In this document: in pieces, positions 10,379 through 18,948 of the stretch
Layout of the letters: the number at the start of each line of letters is the position of its first letter
Position numbering within the stretch: the first letter of the stretch is position 1
Assembly: GCA_022448925.1 (NCBI GenBank)
Contig: JAKVCP010000011.1
Span: 1-64,000 of the forward strand
Length of the DNA: 64,000 nt
Reading direction: 5' to 3'
From: Paracoccaceae bacterium
Lineage (GTDB): Bacteria > Pseudomonadota > Alphaproteobacteria > Rhodobacterales > Rhodobacteraceae
Translations under genes and position numbers: made by a program
The notes under the pieces: model-generated
Databases searched by the model: none
What the model was told of the DNA's origin: nothing
The model's input: only the letters and a program-made list of their open reading frames with translations

Positions 10379-10849
10379 ATGCGGTATTTGCTTTGGGCCA
10401 CAACGGTGGTTCTTGTTCTGGATCAGGCGATCAAATGGTGGGTCATTCAGGTTCTCGACCTGAAAACGGTCTTTGCAATTGATGTTCTGCCGCCGTTTCT
10501 GAACCTGCGCATGGCCTGGAACCGGGGCATCAATTTCGGTTTGTTCGCCGGCGACGACAATGGCACGAGATGGACTTTGATCGCACTGGCCCTGGCAATC
10601 GTCGTTTTTGTGCTGTGGTGGATTTGGCGTGACCGTCCAGGACGCCTGGGGATGATCAGTGCCGGGATCTTGATCGGCGGCGCTTTTGGCAATGTGATTG
10701 ACCGCGTGGTCTATGGCGCTGTCGCGGATTTCATCAACATGTCCTGTTGTGGGCTGACCAATCCTTTCGCTTTCAACCTGGCCGACATTGCGATTTTTGT
10801 CGGTGCTGTAGGGTTGGTGGTTTTCGCCGATGGAAAAAAGCCTGCGTGA
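10379..10849 (+). CDS. lspA: Lipoprotein signal peptidase LspA (signal peptidase II)
   Basis: The 156-residue inner-membrane aspartyl protease starts at ATG 10379 behind GGGGAA. Four hydrophobic segments are visible. The conserved motifs are NLRMAWNRGINFGLF, GGAFGNVIDRVVYG and FNLADIAIFVG; the aspartates in NVIDR and LADIAI are the catalytic pair. It matures prolipoproteins such as the DUF3035 lipoprotein encoded immediately downstream. Confidence 0.96.
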   Translation: MRYLLWATTVVLVLDQAIKWWVIQVLDLKTVFAIDVLPPFLNLRMAWNRGINFGLFAGDDNGTRWTLIALALAIVVFVLWWIWRDRPGRLGMISAGILIGGAFGNVIDRVVYGAVADFINMSCCGLTNPFAFNLADIAIFVGAVGLVVFADGKKPA

Positions 10850-10902
10850 CCTTGGCGTCGTGATCCGCTAAGTCATAAGGCACAGACGGTTGGAGGGTGG
10901 CG

Positions 10903-11430
10903 ATGAACCTGTCGCGCTTGGCATTTTTGATGGGGTTGACTGCAGCGCTTGGGGCTTGCAGTGCGACAGAGAACAAACGGACGCTGCATCGCCTGACCAG
11001 CGTTGGCACCTCGCCCGAGGAATTTTCGATTGTGCCGCTTAAACCTTTGGAAGAGCCGCAGGATTATACGACCCTGCCTGAACCGATAAAGGGCGGGCGC
11101 AGCCGTACCGACCCCACTCCGAAGGCAGATGTCGTGGCAGCGTTGGGAGGCAATCCCGCACGCTTGACGGCCACGGGCATTCCCGCGTCTGATACGGCAC
11201 TGATAAACAGGACATCACGTTTCGGCGTCACCAGTGATATTCGCGAAAGCCTTGCCGAGGCAGACGAGGATTTTCGTCGCCGCAAGTCCTTGTTCACGTG
11301 GAAATTGATTCCTGAAGACGAATATACGAACGCGTACCGACGGGAGGTGCTTGACGGTTACGCGGAATTGCGCCGGTTCCGCCTGCTGGGCGTGCGGACG
11401 CCTGCCGCTCCGCCAAAACAGGGGCGATGA
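10903..11430 (+). CDS. DUF3035 lipoprotein
   Basis: The 175-residue protein starts at ATG 10903, six bases after GGAGG; the GTG at 10897 is too close to that site. The signal sequence MNLSRLAFLMGLTAALGACS ends in a lipobox (ALGAC), so it is a predicted lipoprotein. After it comes the DUF3035 pattern PEEFSIVPLKPLEEPQDYTT and LPEP, followed by a proline/charge-rich tail. DUF3035 proteins are Rhodobacterales outer-membrane-associated lipoproteins of unknown function. The genes lspA and two M16 peptidases flank it in the same direction. Confidence 0.88.
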   Translation: MNLSRLAFLMGLTAALGACSATENKRTLHRLTSVGTSPEEFSIVPLKPLEEPQDYTTLPEPIKGGRSRTDPTPKADVVAALGGNPARLTATGIPASDTALINRTSRFGVTSDIRESLAEADEDFRRRKSLFTWKLIPEDEYTNAYRREVLDGYAELRRFRLLGVRTPAAPPKQGR

Positions 11431-11509
11431 ACAGTCACAAACACGTAAGCTGCGCTTGAACTCGGGCGGGACAGCCGTAGGTTTGACATGAACCAACGGG
11501 AGGATCCAA

Positions 11510-12859
11510 ATGCTTCATCGGGCGCTTATGCTTGTTGCTGTCATGGTCTGTGCGGCCCCTGTCCTTGCGGCAGAGACCGCCAGCGAGCAGGTCACCACCT
11601 TTACCTTGGACAACGGGATGGAGGCAGTGGTGATCGAAGACCATCGTGCCCCTGCCGTGGTGCATATGGTCTGGTACCGGGCGGGATCCGCTGATGAGCC
11701 GGCCGGTGTATCCGGCATCGCGCATTTTCTGGAGCACCTGATGTTCAAGGGCACGGATACGATCGCCCCGGGTGAGTTTTCCCAGATCGTTGCGGCCAAT
11801 GGCGGGACTGACAACGCCTTTACCAGTTTTGATTACACAGGCTATTTCCAGCGTGTGGCGGCAGACCGGCTTGAACTCATGATGCAGATGGAAGCCGATC
11901 GGATGGTCAATCTTACCTTGACCCAGGACGAGGTGCGCACGGAACGCGAAGTCATCCTGGAAGAACGCAACCAACGTGTTGAGAATGATCCAGGAGCGCT
12001 GTTCAACGAACAACGCCGCGCCGCTTTGTACATGAACCACCGCTATGGCGTTCCCATCATCGGCTGGCGCCATGAGATTGAAAGCCTTGATTTGCAGGAT
12101 GCGCTGGATTTTTACGCCGACAACTATGCTCCCAATAACGCCATTCTGGTTGTTGCGGGGGATGTGGATCCGGCAGATGTAAAGCGCCTTGCCCAGACGT
12201 ACTACGGGCCGATCCCGGCTGATCCCACCATTGTGCCGCGTCAACGACCCCAAGAGCCCCCCCAGCTTTCTGAGCGCCGCATGGTCATGAATGACCCGCG
12301 TGTGGCGCAGCCCTACATCATCCGTACCTATCTCGCGCCGGAAAGAGATCCGGGCGCCCAGGAAAAGGCAGCTGCCTTGGTCATGCTGGCCGAGGTTCTG
12401 GGGGGTGGGCAGACCTCGGTCCTGAACCGAAAGTTGCAGTTTGAAACTCAGACCGTTGTCTACACCAGTGCGTTTTACAGCGGCACCTCGCTGGATGATA
12501 CGGGGTTCGGCCTTGTTGCCGTGCCAGCCGATGGGGTCAGTCTGCAAGAGGCGGAAGAGGCACTCGACAAGGCTGTGGCAGAGTTCATCACAGAGGGCGT
12601 TGATGCTGCGCAGTTGGATCGTATCAAATTTCAAATGCGTGCTCAGCAAATCTATGCCCGCGATAACGTTGATCGTTTGGCGCGTCGTTATGGCGGCGCA
12701 CTTGCCTCTGGTTTGACGGTTGCAGATGTCCAGGCATGGCCCGACATTCTGCAAGCCGTAACCGAGGCGGATATCATCGCAGCGGCCAAAGAGATCTTTG
12801 ATCGGAAGAAATCGGTCACTGGCTGGCTGATGGGCGCAGAACAGGAGGGCACGCTATGA
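11510..12859 (+). CDS. M16 family zinc metallopeptidase, catalytic subunit, exported
   Basis: The 449-residue protein starts behind GGGAGG (11498-11503). It has a signal peptide ending near VLAAE. The inverted zinc motif HFLEH (H72 to H76) in GIAHFLEHLMFKG and the downstream glutamate in EREVILEERNQRVEND complete the M16 active site, followed by NHRYGVPIIGW and the second M16 domain. These enzymes act as clamshell heterodimers on small peptides in the periplasm. Its stop overlaps the start of the second M16 gene (ATGA), consistent with a stoichiometric partner. Confidence 0.93.
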   Translation: MLHRALMLVAVMVCAAPVLAAETASEQVTTFTLDNGMEAVVIEDHRAPAVVHMVWYRAGSADEPAGVSGIAHFLEHLMFKGTDTIAPGEFSQIVAANGGTDNAFTSFDYTGYFQRVAADRLELMMQMEADRMVNLTLTQDEVRTEREVILEERNQRVENDPGALFNEQRRAALYMNHRYGVPIIGWRHEIESLDLQDALDFYADNYAPNNAILVVAGDVDPADVKRLAQTYYGPIPADPTIVPRQRPQEPPQLSERRMVMNDPRVAQPYIIRTYLAPERDPGAQEKAAALVMLAEVLGGGQTSVLNRKLQFETQTVVYTSAFYSGTSLDDTGFGLVAVPADGVSLQEAEEALDKAVAEFITEGVDAAQLDRIKFQMRAQQIYARDNVDRLARRYGGALASGLTVADVQAWPDILQAVTEADIIAAAKEIFDRKKSVTGWLMGAEQEGTL

Positions 12860-14181
12860 AACTGATTTGGGGTACGTTGATCGCTGCGGTCATGGCGGTG
12901 CCGGCCTGGGCCGAAATCAAGATCCAACAAGTCCAAAGCCCGGGCGGCATCTCGGCGTGGTTGGTGCAGGAACCGTCGATTCCCTTTGTGTCGATCGAGA
13001 TCATGTTCGAGGGTGGAGCCTCGCTTGACTTGCCCGGCAAGCGCGGCGCGACCTATCTTATGACGGGTCTTTTGGAAGAGGGAGCGGCAGATCTGGATGC
13101 GCGGGGTTTTGCGCGCGAAGTCGAAGCTCTTGCTGCGCAGTTCAGCTATGATGTTTCTGATGACTATGTTTCTGTCTCTGCAAAGTTCCTGACCGAGAAC
13201 CGCGATCAGGCGGTCGACTTGTTGCGCAAGAGCCTGATTGAACCTGCGTTTGATGAGGCCTCGATTGCGCGGGTCCGCGCACAGGTTATCTCGGGGCTGC
13301 GGTCCGATCTGACCGATCCGGACGAAATCGTTGCGCGTCGTTTCAAAGAGATCGCTTTGGCGGGCCACCCCTATGGCACGGCGTATGAGGGAACGCAGGA
13401 CAGCGTCAGCAGCCTCACACGTGACGATCTGGTGACCGCGCACAGCAATGCGCTGGTGCGCGATCGTGTCTATGTTGGCGCAGCTGGCGATATCTCGGCA
13501 GAGGACCTGTCGGATCTGATGGACGAGTTGCTGGGGGACCTGCCTTTGGCGACTACGCCCTTGCCGGATCGGATCGACCCTGTGTTTGATGGTGGTGTGA
13601 CAGTGGTGCCATTTGACACGCCGCAATCTGTCGCCCAGTTCGGCCATATCGGGATCGCCCGGGATGATCCGGATTTCTTTCCCGCCTATGTGTTGAACGT
13701 TATCCTTGGTGGGGGCGGCTTTGAGGCACGCTTGATGACTGAAGTGCGTGAAAAGCGCGGTCTGACCTATGGTGTGTATTCCTATCTGGTGCCCAAGAAC
13801 AGCACCGCGCTTTACCTTGGGCGTGTCGCTTCGGCCAATGATCGGATTGCCGAAGCGATCGAGGTCATACGCACCGAGTGGGAGCGCGCTGCGACGGAGG
13901 GCGTGACTGCCGATGAACTGGCCCGTGCCAAGACTTACCTGACAGGCGCCTATCCTCTGCGCTTTGATGGCAATGGGCCAATTGCGAACATTCTAGTCGG
14001 CATGCAGACGCAGGATTTGTCGCCAGAGTACATCGTGACGCGCAATGACAGCGTGAACGCGGTGACGCTGGACGACATCAAGCGTGTGGCGGCGCGACTC
14101 CTGCAGCCGGAAAACCTGTCGTTTGTTGTTGTGGGACAACCGGTTGGTCTGGATAGCGAAGACCAACCTCAGGACGGCTGA
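12856..14181 (+). CDS. M16 family peptidase homologue lacking the zinc motif (partner subunit), exported
   Basis: The 441-residue protein has a signal peptide (MKLIWGTLIAAVMAVPAWAE). At the place of HxxEH it reads RGATYLMTGLLEEGA, so the zinc ligands are absent. In the C-terminal domain it keeps the substrate-binding arginine/tyrosine motif, EKRGLTYGVYSY. This division (one subunit with zinc, the other with the R/Y pair) is known from bacterial and mitochondrial M16B heterodimers. Coupled by a 4-base overlap to the preceding catalytic subunit, it is very likely its obligate partner. Confidence 0.92.
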   Translation: MKLIWGTLIAAVMAVPAWAEIKIQQVQSPGGISAWLVQEPSIPFVSIEIMFEGGASLDLPGKRGATYLMTGLLEEGAADLDARGFAREVEALAAQFSYDVSDDYVSVSAKFLTENRDQAVDLLRKSLIEPAFDEASIARVRAQVISGLRSDLTDPDEIVARRFKEIALAGHPYGTAYEGTQDSVSSLTRDDLVTAHSNALVRDRVYVGAAGDISAEDLSDLMDELLGDLPLATTPLPDRIDPVFDGGVTVVPFDTPQSVAQFGHIGIARDDPDFFPAYVLNVILGGGGFEARLMTEVREKRGLTYGVYSYLVPKNSTALYLGRVASANDRIAEAIEVIRTEWERAATEGVTADELARAKTYLTGAYPLRFDGNGPIANILVGMQTQDLSPEYIVTRNDSVNAVTLDDIKRVAARLLQPENLSFVVVGQPVGLDSEDQPQDG

Positions 14182-14419
14182 GCGCGGTTTGCGCCCTTTG
14201 GCTGCCGCGCGTCCCCGGGCTGGTGACGCGCGCCATGTTAGGGCTTGGGACATGCAGATTTGCCTCTGATCAAAGGCGTGTCTGCAGGCTTTGCCGATGA
14301 AAGCCGGTCAGCCAAAAGTCCTTTGGCCCGACCGACCTTTGGCCCGACTGATCGATAGAATGACTGAGCGGTAAGCTGGCTGTCCCCACACCCTCTGTCC
14401 TGAGGGCACTTGGGTGAGC

Positions 14420-15295
14420 CTAACTCAGCAGTCCGGCATGCCGCAAGGCACTGTCGACCTTGCCGCGGGTTGCCTCGGTCAGGGGCACCAGAGGCAAACG
14501 TACCTCTTCCTCGCACAGGCCCAGTTTGCTCATGGCGTATTTGACGCCGCACAGACCCGGCTCTGTAAAGATTGCCTGGTGAAGCGGCATCAATTTGTCC
14601 TGGACGGCCAGTGCCCTGTCGAACTGCCCCGCAGCGCAGGCGGTCTGAACCTCGGCGCACAGGGCTGGGGCCACGTTTGCCGTCACTGAAATGCACCCGA
14701 CACCGCCCTGCGCATTGAAGCCATGGGCCGTGGGATCTTCGCCTGACAACTGCAGGAAATCCGGTCCGCAGGTGAGGCGCTGCTGGCTGACACGCGACAG
14801 ATCCGCTGTGGCGTCCTTGACCCCCACGATGCGTGGCAGTTTGGCCAGTTCACCCATCGTCGCGGGTGTCATGTCCACCACCGACCGCGGTGGGATGTTG
14901 TAAATCACGATGGGCAAGTCACAGCAATCATGCAGCGCCGTGAAGTGGGCGATCATACCGCCCTGCGTGGGCTTGTTATAGTAGGGTGTGACCACAAGCA
15001 CGCCATCGGCGCCTACCCTGTGGGCGAACTGCATGAACCGGATCGCCTCTGCCGTATTGTTCGAACCTGCGCCGGCAATCACCGGGACCCGGCCTGCAGC
15101 CGTTGTGACAACCGTTTCAATGACGGCTTCGTGCTCGTCATGGGTGAGTGTCGGGCTTTCTCCCGTGGTGCCGACTGGCACCAGACCGTGGCTGCCCTGA
15201 TCGATCTGCCACTCAACCAACCGTTTGAGCGTCTCGAAATCCACTGCGCCATCCTTGAACGGCGTGACCAGGGCTGGCATTGACCCTTTGAACAT
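14420..15295 (-). CDS. dapA: 4-hydroxy-tetrahydrodipicolinate synthase DapA
   Basis: DapA condenses pyruvate with aspartate semialdehyde, the first committed step to diaminopimelate and lysine. The 291-residue TIM-barrel protein shows [19 protein letters not shown], the [11 protein letters not shown] tyrosine motif, IYNIPPRS and the Schiff-base lysine in [21 protein letters not shown] precedes the ATG. The 238 bases between its stop and the M16 gene stop hold a GC-rich stem (14206-14213 with 14225-14232) without a T-run and a 12-base direct repeat (CTTTGGCCCGAC, near 14323 and 14339), but no gene that I can support. Confidence 0.96.
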   Translation of the reverse strand: MFKGSMPALVTPFKDGAVDFETLKRLVEWQIDQGSHGLVPVGTTGESPTLTHDEHEAVIETVVTTAAGRVPVIAGAGSNNTAEAIRFMQFAHRVGADGVLVVTPYYNKPTQGGMIAHFTALHDCCDLPIVIYNIPPRSVVDMTPATMGELAKLPRIVGVKDATADLSRVSQQRLTCGPDFLQLSGEDPTAHGFNAQGGVGCISVTANVAPALCAEVQTACAAGQFDRALAVQDKLMPLHQAIFTEPGLCGVKYAMSKLGLCEEEVRLPLVPLTEATRGKVDSALRHAGLLS

Positions 15296-15436
15296 CTCAA
15301 GCTCCTTTTTTGCTGGGTTGAAACCGTCGCATTGGTGGAATTCCGCCAGATGTCGCGAAAGTTAATTGAAGCGGCACCGGGCTGAAGTATCCTCTGACCT
15401 GTGTCTATCCTTATTCGTTTCGGAAATTGCAAGCTC

Positions 15437-17392
15437 ATGGCGCGACTTCTGACATTCTTTCTGGTGATGATGACTGTTTCAGCCTCGGCGCAGACAGCAG
15501 ACCGGCCGCTGTCGCGGGCGATGGATGCCATGCGTGCGGGCAATTGGGCAGAGGCGCGGATCGCGGCGCGGGGGGACGGCAGTATCGCCCAGGATTTGAT
15601 CGAATGGCATTACCTGCGTGCAGGACGGGGCACATACCAGCAAACGCAGGCCTTTCTCGCACGCAATCCGGACTGGCCGGGTTTGCCCTACCTACGCGAA
15701 AAAAGCGAAGCCTCTTTCGTCGAAGCCTCACACGCCGAGGTCCGTGACTTCTTTGCCATGCGCACACCCCGCACCGGGACGGGGGCCTTGTCGCTGGCGC
15801 GTGCGCAGGCTTTTGTCGGAGATGACGGTCTGGCGATGGCGGGGATTGTGCTGGCGTGGCGCACCTTGCCGCTGGCCGCAGCAGAGCATGCGGCGTTTTT
15901 GCAAGACCACGCCGGGCTTGTCGGTCCGCACCACGTGGCGCGTCTGGACACCATGCTTTGGAAAGGCTGGGACAAAAATGCCCGGGCCATGCTGCCTTTG
16001 GTCGATGACACTCAGCAAAAGCTTGCCGCGGCCCGACTTGCGCTGCGCGATGCCACACCAAATGTGGATGGCCTGATTGCAGCTGTCCCCGACGCCCTGC
16101 AATCCCATCCCGGTCTGGCACATGATCGGTTCAAGTGGCGTTTGAAAAAGCAGCGCACCGCAGGCGCAATTGAGCTTTTGTTGGCACGTTCGGTCAGTGC
16201 AGATGCATTGGGCGAGCCCTGGGCCTGGGCGCGGGACCGGCGGGTGTTGGCGCGGGATCGCATGCGGCAGGGGGATGCGGCGCAGGCTTATGACATTGCC
16301 TCTTCGCATTTTCTTGTGGAAGGCTCTGACTATGCCGATCTTGAGTGGCTGTCGGGTTACCTTGCTTTGCGATTTCTTGACAAGCCGCATTTGGCCCGCA
16401 CGCATTTCCAGGCATTTCAGCAGGCTGTGGAGACGCCGATTTCCAAGGCGCGCGCGGGATATTGGCTTGGACGCGCGCATGAGGCCGCCGGCGATGAGGC
16501 CGCCGCTGCGCTGAGCTATGCCTATGCTGCGCGGTATCAAACTGCCTTTTACGGGTTGATGGCTGCTGACCGGGCCAAGTTGCCGCCTGACTGGCGGCTG
16601 TCGGGGGCGGAAAAGTTCCCCCCCTGGCGCGAGGCAGCCTTTACGCGTTCGTCTACCTACAAGGCTGCCGTCCTGCTGATGGCGGCTGGTGAGATGTCCT
16701 TGGCCGAACGATTTTTCACACATCTTTCGGAAAAGCTTGACCGTGTTCAGATCGGGCAAATGGGGATGATGCTGGCCGAGGTGAACCAACCGCATATTCA
16801 GGTCATGTTGGGAAAGCGTGCTGCGCAGAAAGGGCATCAGGTCATGGCGCCGTATTTCGCCCTGCACCCCTTGTCGCGTGTCGCGCATCCGGTGCCGACC
16901 GAAATGGTCCTGGCCATCGCGCGCAGAGAAAGCGAATTCGACCCCAAGGTTGTCAGTGGCGCGGGCGCGCAGGGGTTGATGCAGGTCATGCCGCGGACCG
17001 CAAAAGAGGTCGCGGGATGGCTGGACATCGATTTCTCCAAGGATCGTCTGACCAGCGACTGGCCCTATAATGCCCGCATCGGCGCACGCTATCTGGCCGA
17101 GCTTGCAGCCCGCTACGATGGCAATCCGATCTTGATGTCAGCGGCCTACAATGCTGGCCCAAGCCGGGCGGATCGCTGGATTGATCTTATGGGTGACCCA
17201 AGGTCGGGCACGATCGATGTCGTGGATTGGATCGAGTTCATCCCGTTCCGTGAAACCCGCAACTATGTGATGCGGGTCACCGAAAGCCTGCCCGTGTATC
17301 GCGCGCGTCTGGGCCAGCCTCCGCATCCTGTCCCCTTTTCCCAAGAGCTGGCGGGGTCAACCCTTCTGCCGCGTGCGCCAGAGGGTGAATAG
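15437..17392 (+). CDS. Soluble lytic murein transglycosylase (Slt70-like)
   Basis: The 651-residue protein starts at ATG 15437, which opens a signal peptide (MARLLTFFLVMMTVSASAQT). A long alpha-helical superhelical part of about 450 residues is followed by the GH23/SLT catalytic domain: AIARRESEFDPKVVSGAGAQ with the catalytic glutamate, then GLMQVMPRTAKEVAG, and NILMSAAYNAGPSRADRWI-like helices. It cleaves peptidoglycan to 1,6-anhydromuropeptides in the periplasm. It is divergent from dapA. Its last 36 bases overlap tail-to-tail with the EamA transporter gene on the other strand. Confidence 0.93.
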   Translation: MARLLTFFLVMMTVSASAQTADRPLSRAMDAMRAGNWAEARIAARGDGSIAQDLIEWHYLRAGRGTYQQTQAFLARNPDWPGLPYLREKSEASFVEASHAEVRDFFAMRTPRTGTGALSLARAQAFVGDDGLAMAGIVLAWRTLPLAAAEHAAFLQDHAGLVGPHHVARLDTMLWKGWDKNARAMLPLVDDTQQKLAAARLALRDATPNVDGLIAAVPDALQSHPGLAHDRFKWRLKKQRTAGAIELLLARSVSADALGEPWAWARDRRVLARDRMRQGDAAQAYDIASSHFLVEGSDYADLEWLSGYLALRFLDKPHLARTHFQAFQQAVETPISKARAGYWLGRAHEAAGDEAAAALSYAYAARYQTAFYGLMAADRAKLPPDWRLSGAEKFPPWREAAFTRSSTYKAAVLLMAAGEMSLAERFFTHLSEKLDRVQIGQMGMMLAEVNQPHIQVMLGKRAAQKGHQVMAPYFALHPLSRVAHPVPTEMVLAIARRESEFDPKVVSGAGAQGLMQVMPRTAKEVAGWLDIDFSKDRLTSDWPYNARIGARYLAELAARYDGNPILMSAAYNAGPSRADRWIDLMGDPRSGTIDVVDWIEFIPFRETRNYVMRVTESLPVYRARLGQPPHPVPFSQELAGSTLLPRAPEGE

Positions 17393-18223
17393 TCCTGCGA
17401 GAACGATCAACCCGCCTCCGAACAGAACATTGGCGCGCAGCGTTTCACCGAAAATCACCAGTCCGATGGACGAGGCGAATACCAGCTGCAAATAGGCAAA
17501 AGGCTGGACGGCACTTGCTTCGGCGACTTCATAGCACTTGATCAACAACCAATGACCCAAGGCCCCGCTGATGCACAAGCCCCCCATCCAGATCCAGTCT
17601 GCTCCGGTCATCGGTTCCCAGAACCAGATCCCGATCAAGGTCGCGAAGACAGCCCCAGTGGTGCCCGTCCAGAAAAAGCTTGTCGCAGCACTGTCACGGT
17701 GCGCCGCATATCGGGTCAAAAGGCCGTAGAGGGCAAACATCAGCGCGGCAAACAGGGGAATCACGGCATGGGGTGAAAACACGCCCCAGCCTGGCTCAAG
17801 TATGATCACCACGCCTAGAAAGCCGACCCCGATCGCGGCCCATCGACGCCAGCCCACCGTCTCGCCAAGGATCGGGCCGGACAGCGCCGCGATCAGCAAG
17901 GGATAGCTGGCAAATACGGCATGGCTTTCCACAAGGCCCAGATAGACAAAGCCAAGCACCATGACATTTATTTCGAGTGTCAGCAAAAGGCCTCGGAAGA
18001 GTTGCAGCCATGGCTGCGAGGTTGTTGAAACACGGCGCAGTCCTCCTGTCTCGCGCATCGACAGCGCGATCACGAAAGCGGCGAAAAACCAGTATCGGAT
18101 CATGACGACAAGCGGCACGTTGTAGGCCGATGCCAAATGCCGCGAAATGCCGTCTTGCAGGGCAAACACCAGGGTCGTCGCGACCATCAGCCAAACGCCC
18201 ATCCGGACGTCATTGCGCGCCAT
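17357..18223 (-). CDS. EamA/DMT-family transporter
   Basis: The 288-residue protein has about ten hydrophobic segments arranged as two EamA repeats (the second begins near HAVIPLFAALMFALYGLL), typical of drug/metabolite transporters of the RhaT/YdcZ superfamily. The substrate is unknown. The gene starts one base after the mnmD stop, so the two are probably co-transcribed. Its 3' end overlaps the 3' end of the lytic transglycosylase gene by 36 bases. Confidence 0.88.
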   Translation of the reverse strand: MARNDVRMGVWLMVATTLVFALQDGISRHLASAYNVPLVVMIRYWFFAAFVIALSMRETGGLRRVSTTSQPWLQLFRGLLLTLEINVMVLGFVYLGLVESHAVFASYPLLIAALSGPILGETVGWRRWAAIGVGFLGVVIILEPGWGVFSPHAVIPLFAALMFALYGLLTRYAAHRDSAATSFFWTGTTGAVFATLIGIWFWEPMTGADWIWMGGLCISGALGHWLLIKCYEVAEASAVQPFAYLQLVFASSIGLVIFGETLRANVLFGGGLIVLAGLFTLWRTRQKG

Positions 18224-18224
18224 G

Positions 18225-18893
18225 TCAGATCTTTCTCGCGATGGTCATGTGGCGCTTGCGGCCAAAGCCTGCTGTCCGCTCGGTCAGCAGGCCGTTTGCA
18301 CTCAGGGCGCGGCGAACGTGTCCGGCGGCAGTGTAGGTTGCGACAGTGCCACCGGGGGCGGTATGACATGCGACCTCGGCCAGCAGGTCGGGTTCCCAGA
18401 GTTCTGGGTTCTTGGCCGGAGAGAAGCCATCCAGAAACCAGGCATCGGCCGTCTGATCCCAGGCGCGCAGGGTGTCCCGGGCATCGCCCAAGATCAGCCG
18501 AAAGCGCAGATCAGCGAGGTCAAAGCCCCCGGGCGCGCCCCAAAAGGGCGCCAGTTCCTGGGCCAGTGGCGCCAGGGTTTTGAACCCGTGATGCGCGCGG
18601 AGCATGTCCTTCGGAGCAAGGGGAAAGGCTTCAAAGCTGGTGAACTGCAGGACACCGGCCTGACCTGATGCCCGCCATGACTGGAGCGCCGCCAGCAGGT
18701 TCAGTCCGGTTCCAAAGCCGAGTTCCGCAATGTGAAATCCATCCTGAAACCGATCAGGCAAACCGTTGCCAGACAGGAATACATGGCGGGTCTCGGCCAA
18801 TCCGTCCTCAAGCGAGTAATAGGGATCGTCAAATTGTGCGGAGACAGGCACTTCGCCTGTGCGCCATTCAAGCTCTGCCTGCTGGTCTGCCAT
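18225..18893 (-). CDS. mnmD: tRNA (5-methylaminomethyl-2-thiouridine)(34)-methyltransferase MnmD
   Basis: The 222-residue protein starts at MADQQAELEWRTGEVPVSAQ. FHIAELGFGTGLNLLAAL is the SAM-binding motif and DAWFLDGFSPAKNPELW is the DGFxPxxNPxLW signature of the MnmC methyltransferase domain. It performs the last methylation of mnm5s2U34 in tRNAs. In many gammaproteobacteria this domain is fused to an FAD-dependent oxidoreductase as MnmC; here an FAD oxidoreductase gene lies directly across the divergent 55-base gap. Confidence 0.93.
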   Translation of the reverse strand: MADQQAELEWRTGEVPVSAQFDDPYYSLEDGLAETRHVFLSGNGLPDRFQDGFHIAELGFGTGLNLLAALQSWRASGQAGVLQFTSFEAFPLAPKDMLRAHHGFKTLAPLAQELAPFWGAPGGFDLADLRFRLILGDARDTLRAWDQTADAWFLDGFSPAKNPELWEPDLLAEVACHTAPGGTVATYTAAGHVRRALSANGLLTERTAGFGRKRHMTIARKI

Positions 18894-18948
18894 GTGATCT
18901 TGCCTTAGAAAAACACCGCGACAGTGCGAAGAAACGATGGGAATGGCA

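Noticed and set aside
11435-12754. 439-residue minus-strand frame inside the M16 peptidase gene
   Set aside because: Antisense shadow of a gene with clear catalytic motifs and signal peptide.
14321-14346. Direct repeat CTTTGGCCCGAC twice in the M16-dapA gap
   Set aside because: Two adjacent short copies only, no flanking mobile-element features; likely local duplication.
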